Virus record (IMG/VR): IMGVR_UViG_3300021964_000594
Coordinates: 1-22,381 of that record
DNA: 22,381 nucleotides
Direction: 5' to 3' (one strand)
Origin: a virus
Both the position numbers and the translations under genes were made by a program. The stretch's first letter is position 1. Each line of letters begins with the position of its first letter. Shown here piece by piece: positions 12,001-16,602 of the stretch. The notes under the pieces were generated by a model, which did not search any database, was not told the DNA's origin, and saw only the letters and a list, made by a program, of their open reading frames with translations.

Positions 12001-12763
12001 AATCAACGTTGCCGGCACTAGCCATATCATTATAAAAATCTTGTGCTCTTTTATCAGGCACATTGAATTGTATAAGTCCAACGTCGTCGCCATTGTTGGT
12101 TACTCCTAGTACATCTCTTGTGCTTTGATTACTAAAGCTAAATGTTCCATCTCCGGTGGCGGCTTGTATCCAAAACGGATGGCCAAGTTGATTGACACTA
12201 AACTGATAGTTGCCTTTTCGTAGCAAGGTAATAGTTGGAAGATTGCCATTGTATCCGGCAATGCGATATCCACTGGTTGTTCGTGTGATATCAAAAGTTT
12301 TAATAAGTGCTGTTTCAGTAGCACTAACGCTTACACTATCTGGTCCTTCTGGTAACCAATAATATTGACCATAGTTGATCCATTTGTCATAGTCTACCAA
12401 TGGATCAAAAGAATAATATTGACTACTCCACAAACGATCATGTCGGTTGACCAAGCTATCGTTTACTGCTAAACTATCTACAATACCTGGATATGTTAAA
12501 ACATCGTTAACATTGTTGGTATTGGGTTGTAAAAAAGTTACTGCTGGCTCAAGTTGATAGTTGTTTCTGTTTTCGGTGCTTTCAGGAATGTAAACATCAT
12601 CGCTTGTAACACCAACACCAATTTTCCTACCAATATAACCTTGAGTTCGCTTTAACTTTGGTTCTTGTATCAGTTGGTCAAGGGTACTGCCAAGGAATTG
12701 TTTATTTGTGTCGGTTTGAAAGATTTCAGGTAAGAAATCTACACTTCTTATTCTTGATGCCAT
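1..12763 (-). CDS. Giant baseplate/tail structural protein, gp7/gp8 position (3' end outside window)
   Basis: An uninterrupted frame starts with ATG at 12763-12761 and is still open at base 2, giving 4254 visible codons. Translations checked near 12.7, 9.0, 6.0, 3.0 and 0.02 kb stay in the same frame. The protein starts MASRIRSVDFLPEIFQT. I recall this N-terminus, and internal stretches such as RPWEMLGF and EVKPYHVKIKEF, from large virion proteins of marine T4-like phages. Layout: residues 1-790 are a conserved N-terminal region; about 790-1100 hold two fibre-type beta modules; about 1100-2150 are a conserved region ending with a CBM-like module near 1751; 2155-3150 hold seven FG-GAP-like repeats with inserted modules; about 3150-3800 are again conserved; then come two GEGYT repeats, another CBM-like module near 3896 and further beta modules. 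The start overlaps the gp6 stop (TAATG), with GGTGGA eight bases upstream. T4 has gp7 after gp6, so a role in the outer wedge is inferred from position only. Confidence 0.9.
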   Translation of the reverse strand, partial: MASRIRSVDFLPEIFQTDTNKQFLGSTLDQLIQEPKLKRTQGYIGRKIGVGVTSDDVYIPESTENRNNYQLEPAVTFLQPNTNNVNDVLTYPGIVDSLAVNDSLVNRHDRLWSSQYYSFDPLVDYDKWINYGQYYWLPEGPDSVSVSATETALIKTFDITRTTSGYRIAGYNGNLPTITLLRKGNYQFSVNQLGHPFWIQAATGDGTFSFSNQSTRDVLGVTNNGDDVGLIQFNVPDKRAQDFYNDMASAGNVDFATNLKYNQINNVTVEDFFNEYPTGIDGITDIENRTIIFLTQIGGEDGGWVRPDSSIITNPDTKYSVWRISYTAGSDPTIQLTQERAFTLETKAIINYGKTYGGAYFYRTNQQWFAQVPLITANLDVLYYVDGTDPSKFGTIQLLDSEDSPDLNVNDILTRSTYTSPNGVTFTNGLKVRFDGPTIPSSYSGNEYYVEGVGKLIELIAVDNLITPEPFTKSSSTPYDSTPYDEGNFDDTLNAPLVRDYITINRASPDENAWSRSNRWFHIDVINATADYNNNAVVLDNDSRAKRPILEFLSGLKLFNFGTSSVGKVDVIDFNATDAFSDINGTIGYSVDGYPFVDGTKVIFADDRDDKVRNKIYTVEFVKFDDSSEPVINLTPADITTAGVPSNSTVVVTKGLTGQGKSYYYNGTSWVDAQDKTATNQAPLFDVFDSNGNSFSDSTYYVGTSFTGSKLFGYGIGSGVADSELGFPIKYLSVNNIGDIVFENYFYIDSFNYVSNNVSTTLDIKNGFARTYSDRTTFQKQTGWQKSYTDRESRQILSFEYTGNNLLLDVLVDSSVDVPVKVYVDGEFYLPENYTYSTDTTRNVTVITFTTAPTVGSLVEVSVVSKSVSDAGYYSVPLNLENNALNSEVTSVTLGTARNHYTTICSNLSNFDGSIHGANNIRDLGDVVPYGDQIIQHSSPLTMCANFINDPEYQFFNSLEYSRRSYENFKALLINTYSTKAWSGTTAKILDDILQFINVGKNINSPFYYSDMIPSGETYDETSYTITAISGTVFSTLRSYDFTKANYQGILVYLNDVLLIGDGHDYTVATDGPRITVAATLSVGDKLVIREYESTLGNYIPNTPSKLGLAPVWEPEKVTDNSYITPQDVIIGHDGSQTIAYGDDRDDLLIEFERRVYNNVKVLNRYNPPLPITDVMPGQFRDTDYSLAEINNILSESFLSWVGQNRVAFRDQDYIASNEFTYNYSRSQNKLDNTLLLGAWRGIYNYLYDTDVPHLRPWEMLGFTEKPDYWDLRYGSSPYTSGNLVLWEDLSEGYVADPANPRTLSQYARPDLLSIIPVDSLGNLIAPLQSVVGTFDSGSFQKSWVFGDGGPTETAWRRSSSYQFALQKLLALTQPAKYFALNADIDLYRYDTGLDQWLYNERFRLQPENLVVYGTGTSKNSYLNWIVDYNKISGLDSANEIMTRLDNLDVRLAYRMGAYSDKKYLKIFTEKSTPDSLNTSLLIPDESFQLKLYKNPTLNQIAYSSVIVQRTDSGYIVSGYSINNPYFTIYNSVINGSYDTLVVGNTTIRVNKDHSDNITRIPYGYEFTTLNGLADFLVSYGVYLERSNMVFDNIENGVVLDWLQMAQEAVLWSNQGWGSGSLINLNPGANQITINTPNQIVEDVSGTRSEPIFSQDRKAIGKDKLLVSRIENTFKLSTTNNDVINYLGAKTTAYEHIIVFDNTSLFNDLIYNPSTGARQLRLLVNGSVTYEWNGTLDAQGFILNQDNIQEWKPNRQYSKGEIVLYKDEYWSAGKLLSPTGSFDFNDWIKSDYDLISKGLLPNAATKAGLISNYYDTNIANLETDADLLGAGLIGFRPREYMQSLNLDDVSQVQLYKQFLKTKGTVGAAEIFTQARLDKEVADYNIIENWALLKASYGATASRAFIEIQTDESLLTDNPTTIQLINTQQTSTANQSLTLDALYKQSYKITDVNVFPALTTDKPDTDLPNAGYVNWDDVDIKVFSIDDLTDIINQVETVRVGTTIWIAKVNSYNWDVYRTNDLGTVLEQVQDNLNGTCTLTFRNNHNLGLSSIFMIKGFDDEVDGAYKPTSITGLKAVTINLSLSGDETSLTGVGNAFVLSSVRVAQPSDIASLPTVNTLTPLTRAWVNNAGDGTWGAYEKRDSAFTINGNIEADAIENAEFGTAVSQGLLRQGALISSPGYEENLLYVGDGLADTFSFLGLPVSDTTTLIVRLNSVTQTLNTNYTISIDDAAGTRDVVFTVAPGAGSVVELAVAGGAVYTFNTNSNNEYVNTTVQVLGARNTVSLGSSLASSGQQFSVAGSPQSGGKQGYSLLIKRDSANGAYSSSQILTPEPRNLFKTLGSQDSTQLYDFSSAFTTTDETAIAVLVDDEVKTAGTDWQLVGSDTIEFFTRVDPGASIYIYLWEQFGSSVAISQDDRWMYIGGPGNNVVRAYNRVDVQNQVVEAVGNGTTTDYDISDTIIVDDDSAAGGIGADQILVTRNNILQVLGVDWTYDAPEVQFVTAPNLGDEIRISRKTNKSWTVGSTPQIDFLIEDLYTVTDIYSFSVRVNGVLQRPNYDYIYIDDSTAKEIQFLRNGVSNSTVTVNSDTYWKLIDTITIPAYAVDWTAFTDAVLTAAAGGSVPAFFTDINPDTGYAYSDVTYDGDISAIDALHFAQYGAGTLTDPTLISRIANIIEPAFQVYREAQPTVYNAYFTEANTSNTLNAEFGYAVDTTTDGRQVAIGDPGYRNNTGRVYVYDRSVERFQVENTTTRTYTVASGVNGNLTVKLNDTFLTPSPFNNNGQYTVNGSTVTILSSVTLNLGDIIEIENNNFKLMSTLDSNDSATGARFGASLSQCPTNCSLYIGSPKHSGTLVEAGQVERFANQNRLYGTITSTNPSTLYSGNSIRINNYQVYVPDLPLHSSSTAYLNDVYVNNGSNIIYHSIQAVPTGTSLTDTDYWELSNWPEAYTKAINDADIPNVTASVANELITLSIVTAEPADRFIKLQVLPGIGSAYNSLGFEPLSYVQTITSPYPVRYSEFGSALQIDQTTSTTLVVGSPKGNAAKPMTLDGGDTVLDGSSTTFTDIVNTSGVVYTYDFLESANSTVTNPGKFVFGSQIYDDSLVSFDQFGSSVSLLNNRLLIGSPGSDLGDSSGNFGRVAEFSSPTTSTWYKKYSEIQAVDVSQINSVFTYDRVTSETQLYLDTIDPLQGKILGSARQNIDYITSFDPASYNNGGYNNVGTTWNDSHVGEIWWNVSNVRFIDYRQDTIEYRAKRWGQVFPGSSIDVYQWTESTVPPAQYAGPGTVYSTTSYVVGSELTSTGNFITKYYYWVTGLNSVVKSADKTLSTNAIKQYIENPLSSGIPYLTALSQNTIALNNCDNLFSAKDTILHVDFDRVKNDDNVHVEYDLIQSETADSFLDATLFTKFVDSLCGANSVGNIVPDPRLSPAERYGTGFRPRQSVVVDRFEALQNYIVRANSYLALFPITEIRSYPLLLSQEATPSSASGEWNKSLNNYSELLYQDPEVDGVGYKYLVLTDENNEGLWTIYTVQSDYSLLLTRVQNYDTTQFWSYVNWVATGYDTSVRPVAEVEKYSDIELLTGIDPGDSVKVLSNSADKFEIYQLVDGSYVRKVLEDGTVAIDVSVYNYGSSGFGFDLQAFDSQRFDQNPITETRQILKSLNEEIFINDLAIYRNNLLILMFEYIMSEQIAPEWLTKTSLINVSHKIRDLLPYNVYRADNQDFVIDYIREVKPYHVKIKEFALRYDGVDYFKGDITDFDLPAYYDDQLNKFVSPQLTFANTDLEIWQTWPYSQWFNNYKYTVGSVDIVNAGEGYTVAPVLTVTGTATRQAVLEAVVNSAGQIVRVDIIDAGEGYTTSPVVTVTGGNGTGGIVVARLKNETVRHIKPTIKFDRYEYTTAIQIWTKNTYYEEGSLVRYNNKVYSVNQVADSTSLFSGSEFDVDDYTEVDASTLSGIDRTMGYYTPDIQDPGKELALLITGIDYPGVQVDGPGFDQNSGYDVAAFDTVPYDNIDYGPEGLPTYSEEIIDTIYQSSFTDTYLGTRSTDINVEGGEFIDTYSSHAPQELVPGSMFDSLNLTVRTTPGADWEANGHGFEIKRTSIFWFENNKTIFFSALMPNPVALQVINQTQGYVLDPSQYSINWFGKSVTVNNGALTGDALSVVVFGIGGGNQLLKESYQGSAIIDDELFLDLDYSLVDQLVLIVNSEQFTAFTIADNIQVDLDTPAPENYLVKVEYTSLAGTVLSQTFTSDGSTTVFGIANNG
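975..1078 (-). other. CBM5/12-like aromatic module 3 in the giant protein
   Basis: From Trp 3896 the protein reads W-T-K-N-T-Y-Y-E-E-G-S-L-V-R-Y-N-N-K-V-Y, followed by S-V and an acidic loop. The W....YY..GS.V.Y.N.VY spacing matches module 1 closely. It lies about 100 residues after the first GEGYT repeat. Glycan binding is inferred from the pattern only. Confidence 0.45.
1190..1369 (-). repeat. Two GEGYT repeats in the giant protein
   Basis: Two 20-residue units at 1310-1369 and 1190-1249 are identical at 15 of 20 positions. Both read V-D-I, then A-G-E-G-Y-T, then P-V-x-T-V-T-G, and they are separated by a 20-residue linker. G-x-G-Y-x-x-x-P-x-V repeats of this kind occur in phage tail and fibre proteins, where they form short beta structures. 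This pair lies near the C-terminal end of the visible giant protein, just before the CBM-like segment at 975-1078. Confidence 0.8.
3950..4060 (-). other. CBM5/12-like aromatic module 2, between propeller blades 5 and 6
   Basis: Residues 2904-2936 read Y-L-N-D-V-Y-V, then I-I-Y-H-S-I, then V-P-x-G-T-S-L-T-D-T-D-Y-W. This is the Y..ND.V ... Y.s....tg..l.dt.yW form of the same small module. It lies within the larger spacing between blades 5 and 6, consistent with insertion in a propeller loop. The N-terminal Trp of the other two copies is absent here. Confidence 0.4.
4330..6215 (-). repeat. Fibre-type beta modules inserted between propeller blades
   Basis: Five diverged copies of a module of about 65-75 residues lie at about 5990-6215, 5560-5760, 5215-5450, 5020-5215 and 4330-4545. 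The shared pattern is a G-D/N-G-x-x-T-x-[FY] start, a V-x-[VL]-[ND]-x-x-x-Q-style strand (for example VRVNGVLQ, VLVDDEVK, VKLNDTFL), a [DN]-[YW]-[TQ] segment, then I-x-[FV] ... P-x-x-G-[DAS]-x-[IV]-x-[IVL]. This resembles short beta-sandwich modules repeated in phage tail fibres. Related copies lie outside the propeller near 10175-10390, 9485-9715, 280-455 and 85-265. The copies are too diverged for DNA repeats to be visible; the relation is at protein level. Confidence 0.55.
7395..7513 (-). other. CBM5/12-like aromatic module 1 in the giant protein
   Basis: From Trp 1751 the protein reads W-x-x-x-x-x-Y-x-x-G-E-I-V-L-Y-K-D-E-Y-W-S-A, followed by a short loop and F-x-x-x-D-W. The spacing W...Y..G..V.Y.....Y.A is that of the small carbohydrate-binding fold CBM5/12, also found in many phage structural proteins. 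The pattern is visible in the sequence; sugar binding is inferred. Confidence 0.45.
11310..11338 (-). repeat. Short 15-bp tandem duplication in the giant gene
   Basis: The 14-base string TCATATGGTGTACT (plus strand) occurs at 11310-11323 and again at 11325-11338, a period of 15 bases. It encodes TPYDS followed by TPYDE, so the frame is kept. It looks like a recent slippage duplication. Confidence 0.85.
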
Positions 12764-15700
12764 TAACTATTTCCACCAGTGGATATTCTTAACTGACTGT
12801 TAGTGAGTGCAGTAATTACTTCTACATCGTTAACTGTTGCAGCGTTTACAAATATTTCGTTAGCTCTTGCTCGAATTTCATATAGATCGCCAAAACTCTT
12901 TAGCGGGTCTGTTGGCACAATTACAACACTGCTGATTATATCGCCAAGCTCTTCATGCAGATATGCACTTAGCTCACTGAAGAAGAATGTTTCACCAAAG
13001 TCCCAAACGTCTATAGTAAAGTAATCATTTACAGAAGCAATTACACTACTTTTAATTTCACTAATGCTTACAGTTGTGTTAGGATTTTTAATTACTTTAA
13101 AAATAGCTCGTAGCTCAGGTTCAGCTTTGGCTCCAAAAAGTGGCTTAAATGTTACACTGTTCATTATCACGTTGTCACTGATCATTTTATAATTGTTAAT
13201 GTTGCTATATGTAGTTGTTAATTGTTCAATAGTAGGCTGATCAGGCTCGGCTACTGTGCCTGTGCTATCCTTAATATAGTTTTGGTAATCAGTATAATAC
13301 GAGCTAGTTACAACGTAAACATCAATGATGTTTGTTGTGCCAGGATCAATACGTCTGCTGAACGGACTGTTGTGTCTATATTGGAATTTAAAATCTTGTC
13401 TACCAATCTTAACTTGCCAATCGGTTACTTCGGCGATTGTTCTTATGCCTGTAACACCAACTGTAAGTTGATAAAATTTTTCATCTGTGGTTGCATAAAA
13501 CACTTGACCATCTGCGTATTCTGATTTGTTTAATTCAATACTTTCAAGAGTGCCGAAACGTGTCACCACTGTGCCACTTGCTACTGGCAAAAATCTTTCT
13601 AAATTATCAAAGTCTGCTGTTTGTTGAAAAAATACCAGTTTGTTAGTCGGATTAGTGGTAGGTGCAACCAAGGTTTGGAAATAATCTGGATCATCAGCAA
13701 CACCATCGTTGTCGCTGTCTCTAAAACTTACTCGCACTCTAAAATCATCAACAAACCCGTCTGTTTCTGCTGGTTGGCCAATGATATCTAATACAGTATC
13801 ATAATTCACTGGCGAACTAGTGTCAGGAAGATTATTAATCTTTAATACATTTATAAAATCGTTAATTGTTGTTCCAGTTTTTGGATCATAAATTCTATCA
13901 TTGCTATCAAAGAAGAATCTTGTCTCTAGCACACTGCCCCAGAATCTTTGCAAACTGCGTGAACTTACAGTGTAGGTTACACCGTCAGTGATAAATTTAA
14001 CAAGCCAACTGTTATCCAACCCTTGTCCGGTTGTGTCTTGTGCATAGTTAAGACTAAATGTATTAGCAGTGTCAAGATTGGATGCTGTGATTACATACCA
14101 ACTTTGCGATTCTGTGTCGTAGCCAAGTCCAAAGTTTCTGTACAGTTCAACATTGGTCTTGATATTTTGTTCGGTTGCAACACTAAGATCAGTAACAAAT
14201 TTAGGAATTACTTCTGTTGGAATGGCGCCAGTTGGTACAAAATCATTGAGTGTGATAGGACCAGTACCATCTGCTAGATTGCCCTGTCCAAAATTGGTAC
14301 CATCTAGTGTAAGACTTGCCACTGACGCCCAAAGACTGACTCTATCATTCGGCAAGGACGGCGTACCAGTTTGTAATCTATTTGCACTGTCAAAGTATTG
14401 TCCAGTAGGCGCAACAAATTTAACCAATGCACCAACAATAATATATTTTTTGTTGTCATTTACAGACGGACCAACCGGTGCTGGTTCATCGTTACTGGTG
14501 TATGTAAAGTAACCAGTTGCTTCATTGGTTTGTGATGTGCTTTGTTGCCATTCAAGCGCAAGATTACTCAATTGTGGTCGTGGATAATTGTTGTAATAGA
14601 ATTCAATCATTCCACGATTGCTGATTGCTGGCTCCACCTGGTTGATAATAACATTATTGATATCGTTGATATCAGTAAATGTAAAATTAAAACTAGGAAT
14701 AGCATCAGTTTCGTATAGCAATCCGTCGTCTGCAAAGATATTTGTACTTGAGTATTTTCCAGTAACATCCACAAGATCAAGATAACGGCTTGTGCCAATG
14801 CTACTGCGGTTAACTGCTTTGCTTTTAATAACTGTGCTGAACAGTGTGTAAGGGAAGTTGTTGTAGTCTTCGCCGTTTACCATTCTGTTCTGAGTATAGA
14901 ACCTTGCTGGTGCTCTGTTCTTTATGTCCGCAATGTTTTCTCTGTTGTTTGCGTTGCTCACTGGCTCGGCAAGATTACAGGTAAAAGTTAGAACTTCTTG
15001 TCTACCGTTGCGACTGATATAATTCAAACTGATTTGAATATTTTGCATGTCCTCAGGATTGATCACATACCGCAAGCCGTTGCTCGAACGTACATAACTC
15101 CTAAAGTTACCAACTGGTATAGTACTAAACACACCGTCGCCAAATATTAAATCAATTTGGTCGTTTGTTCTACTACCTACACTGAAAAACTTTCTTGCAT
15201 CTGGTGCAAGTTGTTCTGCGGCTGCCGCATAGATATTTTCTACTTTGGTCCACTGTTCTTCAATTGCGTTATTGCTGTCTAATTTGTACAGCCAAACATC
15301 ATCATTGTTAATGCCTTCAATGTTTACATTAACAACGCGATTGCTTACACGTTCGCTTAGTGTAAAATCGTTGTTTTGTAAACTGCCTTGTTTGAAATAC
15401 AAAAAGTATCCAGTGTTGGCACTTGCAAATCCAAGATTGTCATTTCTGTAAAGAATATTAAAATCACTGTCTGGACGTGGTGCTGGTTCGTAAATTGTAT
15501 TTGAATTTTCTGTGGAAACATTCACTGCTTCAAAACTCATGCTTGTGCCATTCACTGTTTGAGTAAAAGGCACGACTGGTAAAAATCCTGTTGCAAGATT
15601 TACTGTGTATGTGTCAGTGGCAATACCGTTGATGTCAGCTGAGCTTCCTGGCTTACCGTAACGTTGTGTGCTTACCATTGCAGCATTTACAACAGTATTA

Positions 15701-16167
15701 AACTGCTCAAGCCAATTTGCATTGGTTACATCATTCCAACTTATTTCTACACTGGATAAATTAAAACCGTTAAAGTCAGTGATATTTTCTGTTGTACGAA
15801 CGCTGGTTACTTTCAAATATCCTTGTGCTGCAAGATTACGTTTTGGAGTATAACCAACTAGATTTGATAGTCTTACTACACTGTCTCTACGTTCTGCTGT
15901 GTCTAAAAAGTTTTCACGAGTGTTTAAGTCGTTACGGTAGCTGAGGCTTTGGCCCATAAAGGCCATTACATCCAACAGTGCAATGAATTCTGAACTTTCT
16001 GTGTAGTCGTTGAAAGTTTCTGGGTAATACAGTTTAAGATAGTCAATAAAACTTTTTCGCAGAGTTTCAAAATCATAACTCTGAAAATCAGCTTCGCGAT
16101 AGGTTTGGTAAATCCTTCGCCAATCCTCTACGCCAAAAATTGCAGTTTGTCTTGTTGTTCTTGCCAT
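12763..16167 (-). CDS. 6: Baseplate wedge protein gp6-like, enlarged
   Basis: This 1134-residue protein starts MARTTRQTAIFGVEDWRRIY and continues with a region containing YPETFNDYTESSEFIALLD and RRDSVVRLSNLVGYTPKRN (about residues 48-112), a hallmark of T4-type gp6. The C-terminal 144 residues (991-1134) look like the Baseplate_J-type domain of the family, which packs gp6 dimers into the ring joining the wedges. T4 gp6 is about 660 residues, so roughly 470 extra residues lie in the middle and are mostly beta-rich. Within this extra part, residues 817-828 form a D-x-D-x-D-G calcium-loop pattern. The ATG at 16167 follows a purine-rich GGAAGGTG. The stop TAA shares its last base with the start of the giant gene, suggesting coupled translation. 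Confidence 0.93.
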   Translation of the reverse strand: MARTTRQTAIFGVEDWRRIYQTYREADFQSYDFETLRKSFIDYLKLYYPETFNDYTESSEFIALLDVMAFMGQSLSYRNDLNTRENFLDTAERRDSVVRLSNLVGYTPKRNLAAQGYLKVTSVRTTENITDFNGFNLSSVEISWNDVTNANWLEQFNTVVNAAMVSTQRYGKPGSSADINGIATDTYTVNLATGFLPVVPFTQTVNGTSMSFEAVNVSTENSNTIYEPAPRPDSDFNILYRNDNLGFASANTGYFLYFKQGSLQNNDFTLSERVSNRVVNVNIEGINNDDVWLYKLDSNNAIEEQWTKVENIYAAAAEQLAPDARKFFSVGSRTNDQIDLIFGDGVFSTIPVGNFRSYVRSSNGLRYVINPEDMQNIQISLNYISRNGRQEVLTFTCNLAEPVSNANNRENIADIKNRAPARFYTQNRMVNGEDYNNFPYTLFSTVIKSKAVNRSSIGTSRYLDLVDVTGKYSSTNIFADDGLLYETDAIPSFNFTFTDINDINNVIINQVEPAISNRGMIEFYYNNYPRPQLSNLALEWQQSTSQTNEATGYFTYTSNDEPAPVGPSVNDNKKYIIVGALVKFVAPTGQYFDSANRLQTGTPSLPNDRVSLWASVASLTLDGTNFGQGNLADGTGPITLNDFVPTGAIPTEVIPKFVTDLSVATEQNIKTNVELYRNFGLGYDTESQSWYVITASNLDTANTFSLNYAQDTTGQGLDNSWLVKFITDGVTYTVSSRSLQRFWGSVLETRFFFDSNDRIYDPKTGTTINDFINVLKINNLPDTSSPVNYDTVLDIIGQPAETDGFVDDFRVRVSFRDSDNDGVADDPDYFQTLVAPTTNPTNKLVFFQQTADFDNLERFLPVASGTVVTRFGTLESIELNKSEYADGQVFYATTDEKFYQLTVGVTGIRTIAEVTDWQVKIGRQDFKFQYRHNSPFSRRIDPGTTNIIDVYVVTSSYYTDYQNYIKDSTGTVAEPDQPTIEQLTTTYSNINNYKMISDNVIMNSVTFKPLFGAKAEPELRAIFKVIKNPNTTVSISEIKSSVIASVNDYFTIDVWDFGETFFFSELSAYLHEELGDIISSVVIVPTDPLKSFGDLYEIRARANEIFVNAATVNDVEVITALTNSQLRISTGGNS
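13684..13719 (-). other. Predicted Ca2+-binding loop in gp6
   Basis: Residues 817-828 of the gp6-like protein read DSDNDGVADDPD. This matches D-x-D-x-D-G-x-x-D-x-x-D, the loop of thrombospondin type 3, dockerin and EF-hand-like calcium sites, with every acidic position filled. Calcium binding is inferred. Confidence 0.6.
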
Positions 16168-16183
16168 ATCACCTTCCGATGAT

Positions 16184-16191
16184 GTATTTAG
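16184..16191 (-). promoter_or_regulatory. Candidate T4-type late promoter upstream of gp6
   Basis: In the gp25-gp6 gap the minus strand reads ACTAAATACAT, with six of eight positions matching the T4 late promoter TATAAATA and with the following C of TATAAATAC. It lies 17 bases before the gp6 ATG (16167). Initiation about 10 bases downstream would keep the purine-rich ribosome site. It does not match the consensus perfectly, so the call is tentative. Confidence 0.35.
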
Positions 16192-16195
16192 TACA

Positions 16196-16214
16196 ATAAA
16201 AAACTACGCAGTTT
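16196..16214 (-). terminator. Weak hairpin with T-run after gp25
   Basis: Overlapping the gp25 stop, the minus strand reads AAACT-GCGT-AGTTT followed by TTTATT. This is a 5-bp, AT-rich stem with a 4-base loop running into Ts. The stem is weak for an intrinsic terminator. At most it would attenuate transcription between gp25 and gp6. Confidence 0.25.
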
Positions 16215-16587
16215 ATACAAGCCTAGCAACTCTTGTTTGTTCGTCAAAAAACAATAACAATCTTTCGGCACTAACACCTTGTACAGTGCTTACTGCAACT
16301 TCCAAGAGTATTCCATTGTTTTGTGGATACATATCAACCTTGTCTAAACGCAGTCGAGGATCCATGTTTACTCCACGTTGTATTTCTTCCTGTATAAGCT
16401 CGGCAGTTTCTTCAGTCTGAGGTTCGAACAACAATTGCCATATCCGTGTACCATAGCTTGGACGTCCAGCAATTTCGCCCTGTTTGATGTTGAGAAAGTT
16501 TAAGAAATCTCTTTTGATTAATTCAAAATCAGTGAGCACAAAGTTTTTTTGTGCGCCAATTGTGTTGTATCCAATAAATGTTGCCAT
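16213..16587 (-). CDS. 25: Baseplate wedge / sheath initiator protein gp25-like
   Basis: This 124-residue protein is close in size to T4 gp25 (132 residues) and belongs to the GPW/gp25 family shared with TssE of type VI secretion. The family core is visible: Y-G-T-R-I-W-Q-L-L-F-E-P at residues 45-56, an acidic helix with ETAELIQEEI, then DPRLRL at 76-81, which is the family's EPR-type motif with Asp in place of Glu. In T4 the protein joins the inner wedge and starts sheath polymerisation. ATG at 16587 is preceded by AAGGAG eleven bases upstream, overlapping the stop of the spike gene. It lies between gp5 and gp6. Confidence 0.94.
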   Translation of the reverse strand: MATFIGYNTIGAQKNFVLTDFELIKRDFLNFLNIKQGEIAGRPSYGTRIWQLLFEPQTEETAELIQEEIQRGVNMDPRLRLDKVDMYPQNNGILLEVAVSTVQGVSAERLLLFFDEQTRVARLV

Positions 16588-16590
16588 AGT

Positions 16591-16598
16591 GTATTTAA
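16591..16598 (-). promoter_or_regulatory. TTAAATAC motif in the gp25 leader (weak late-promoter candidate)
   Basis: The short gap before gp25 reads AGTTAAATACACT on the minus strand. The TAAATAC core is the same as that upstream of gp6. Initiation about 10 bases downstream would fall at the gp25 start codon and lose the ribosome site, so a promoter role here is doubtful. AAGGAG immediately upstream is the likely Shine-Dalgarno. Confidence 0.15.
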
Positions 16599-16602
16599 CT
16601 CC

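Noticed and set aside
12106-12324. Short minus-strand frame within the start of the giant gene
   Set aside because: It is in a different frame from the long conserved reading frame, is Leu/Ala-rich by chance and has no ribosome site.
12761-12766. A programmed frameshift fusing gp6 and the giant protein
   Set aside because: No slippery sequence or strong structure is visible before the stop, and the downstream frame has its own ATG and a plausible ribosome site.
14153-14512. Plus-strand open frame of 119 codons inside gp6
   Set aside because: It is antisense to a well-supported gp6 coding region, with no recognisable domain.
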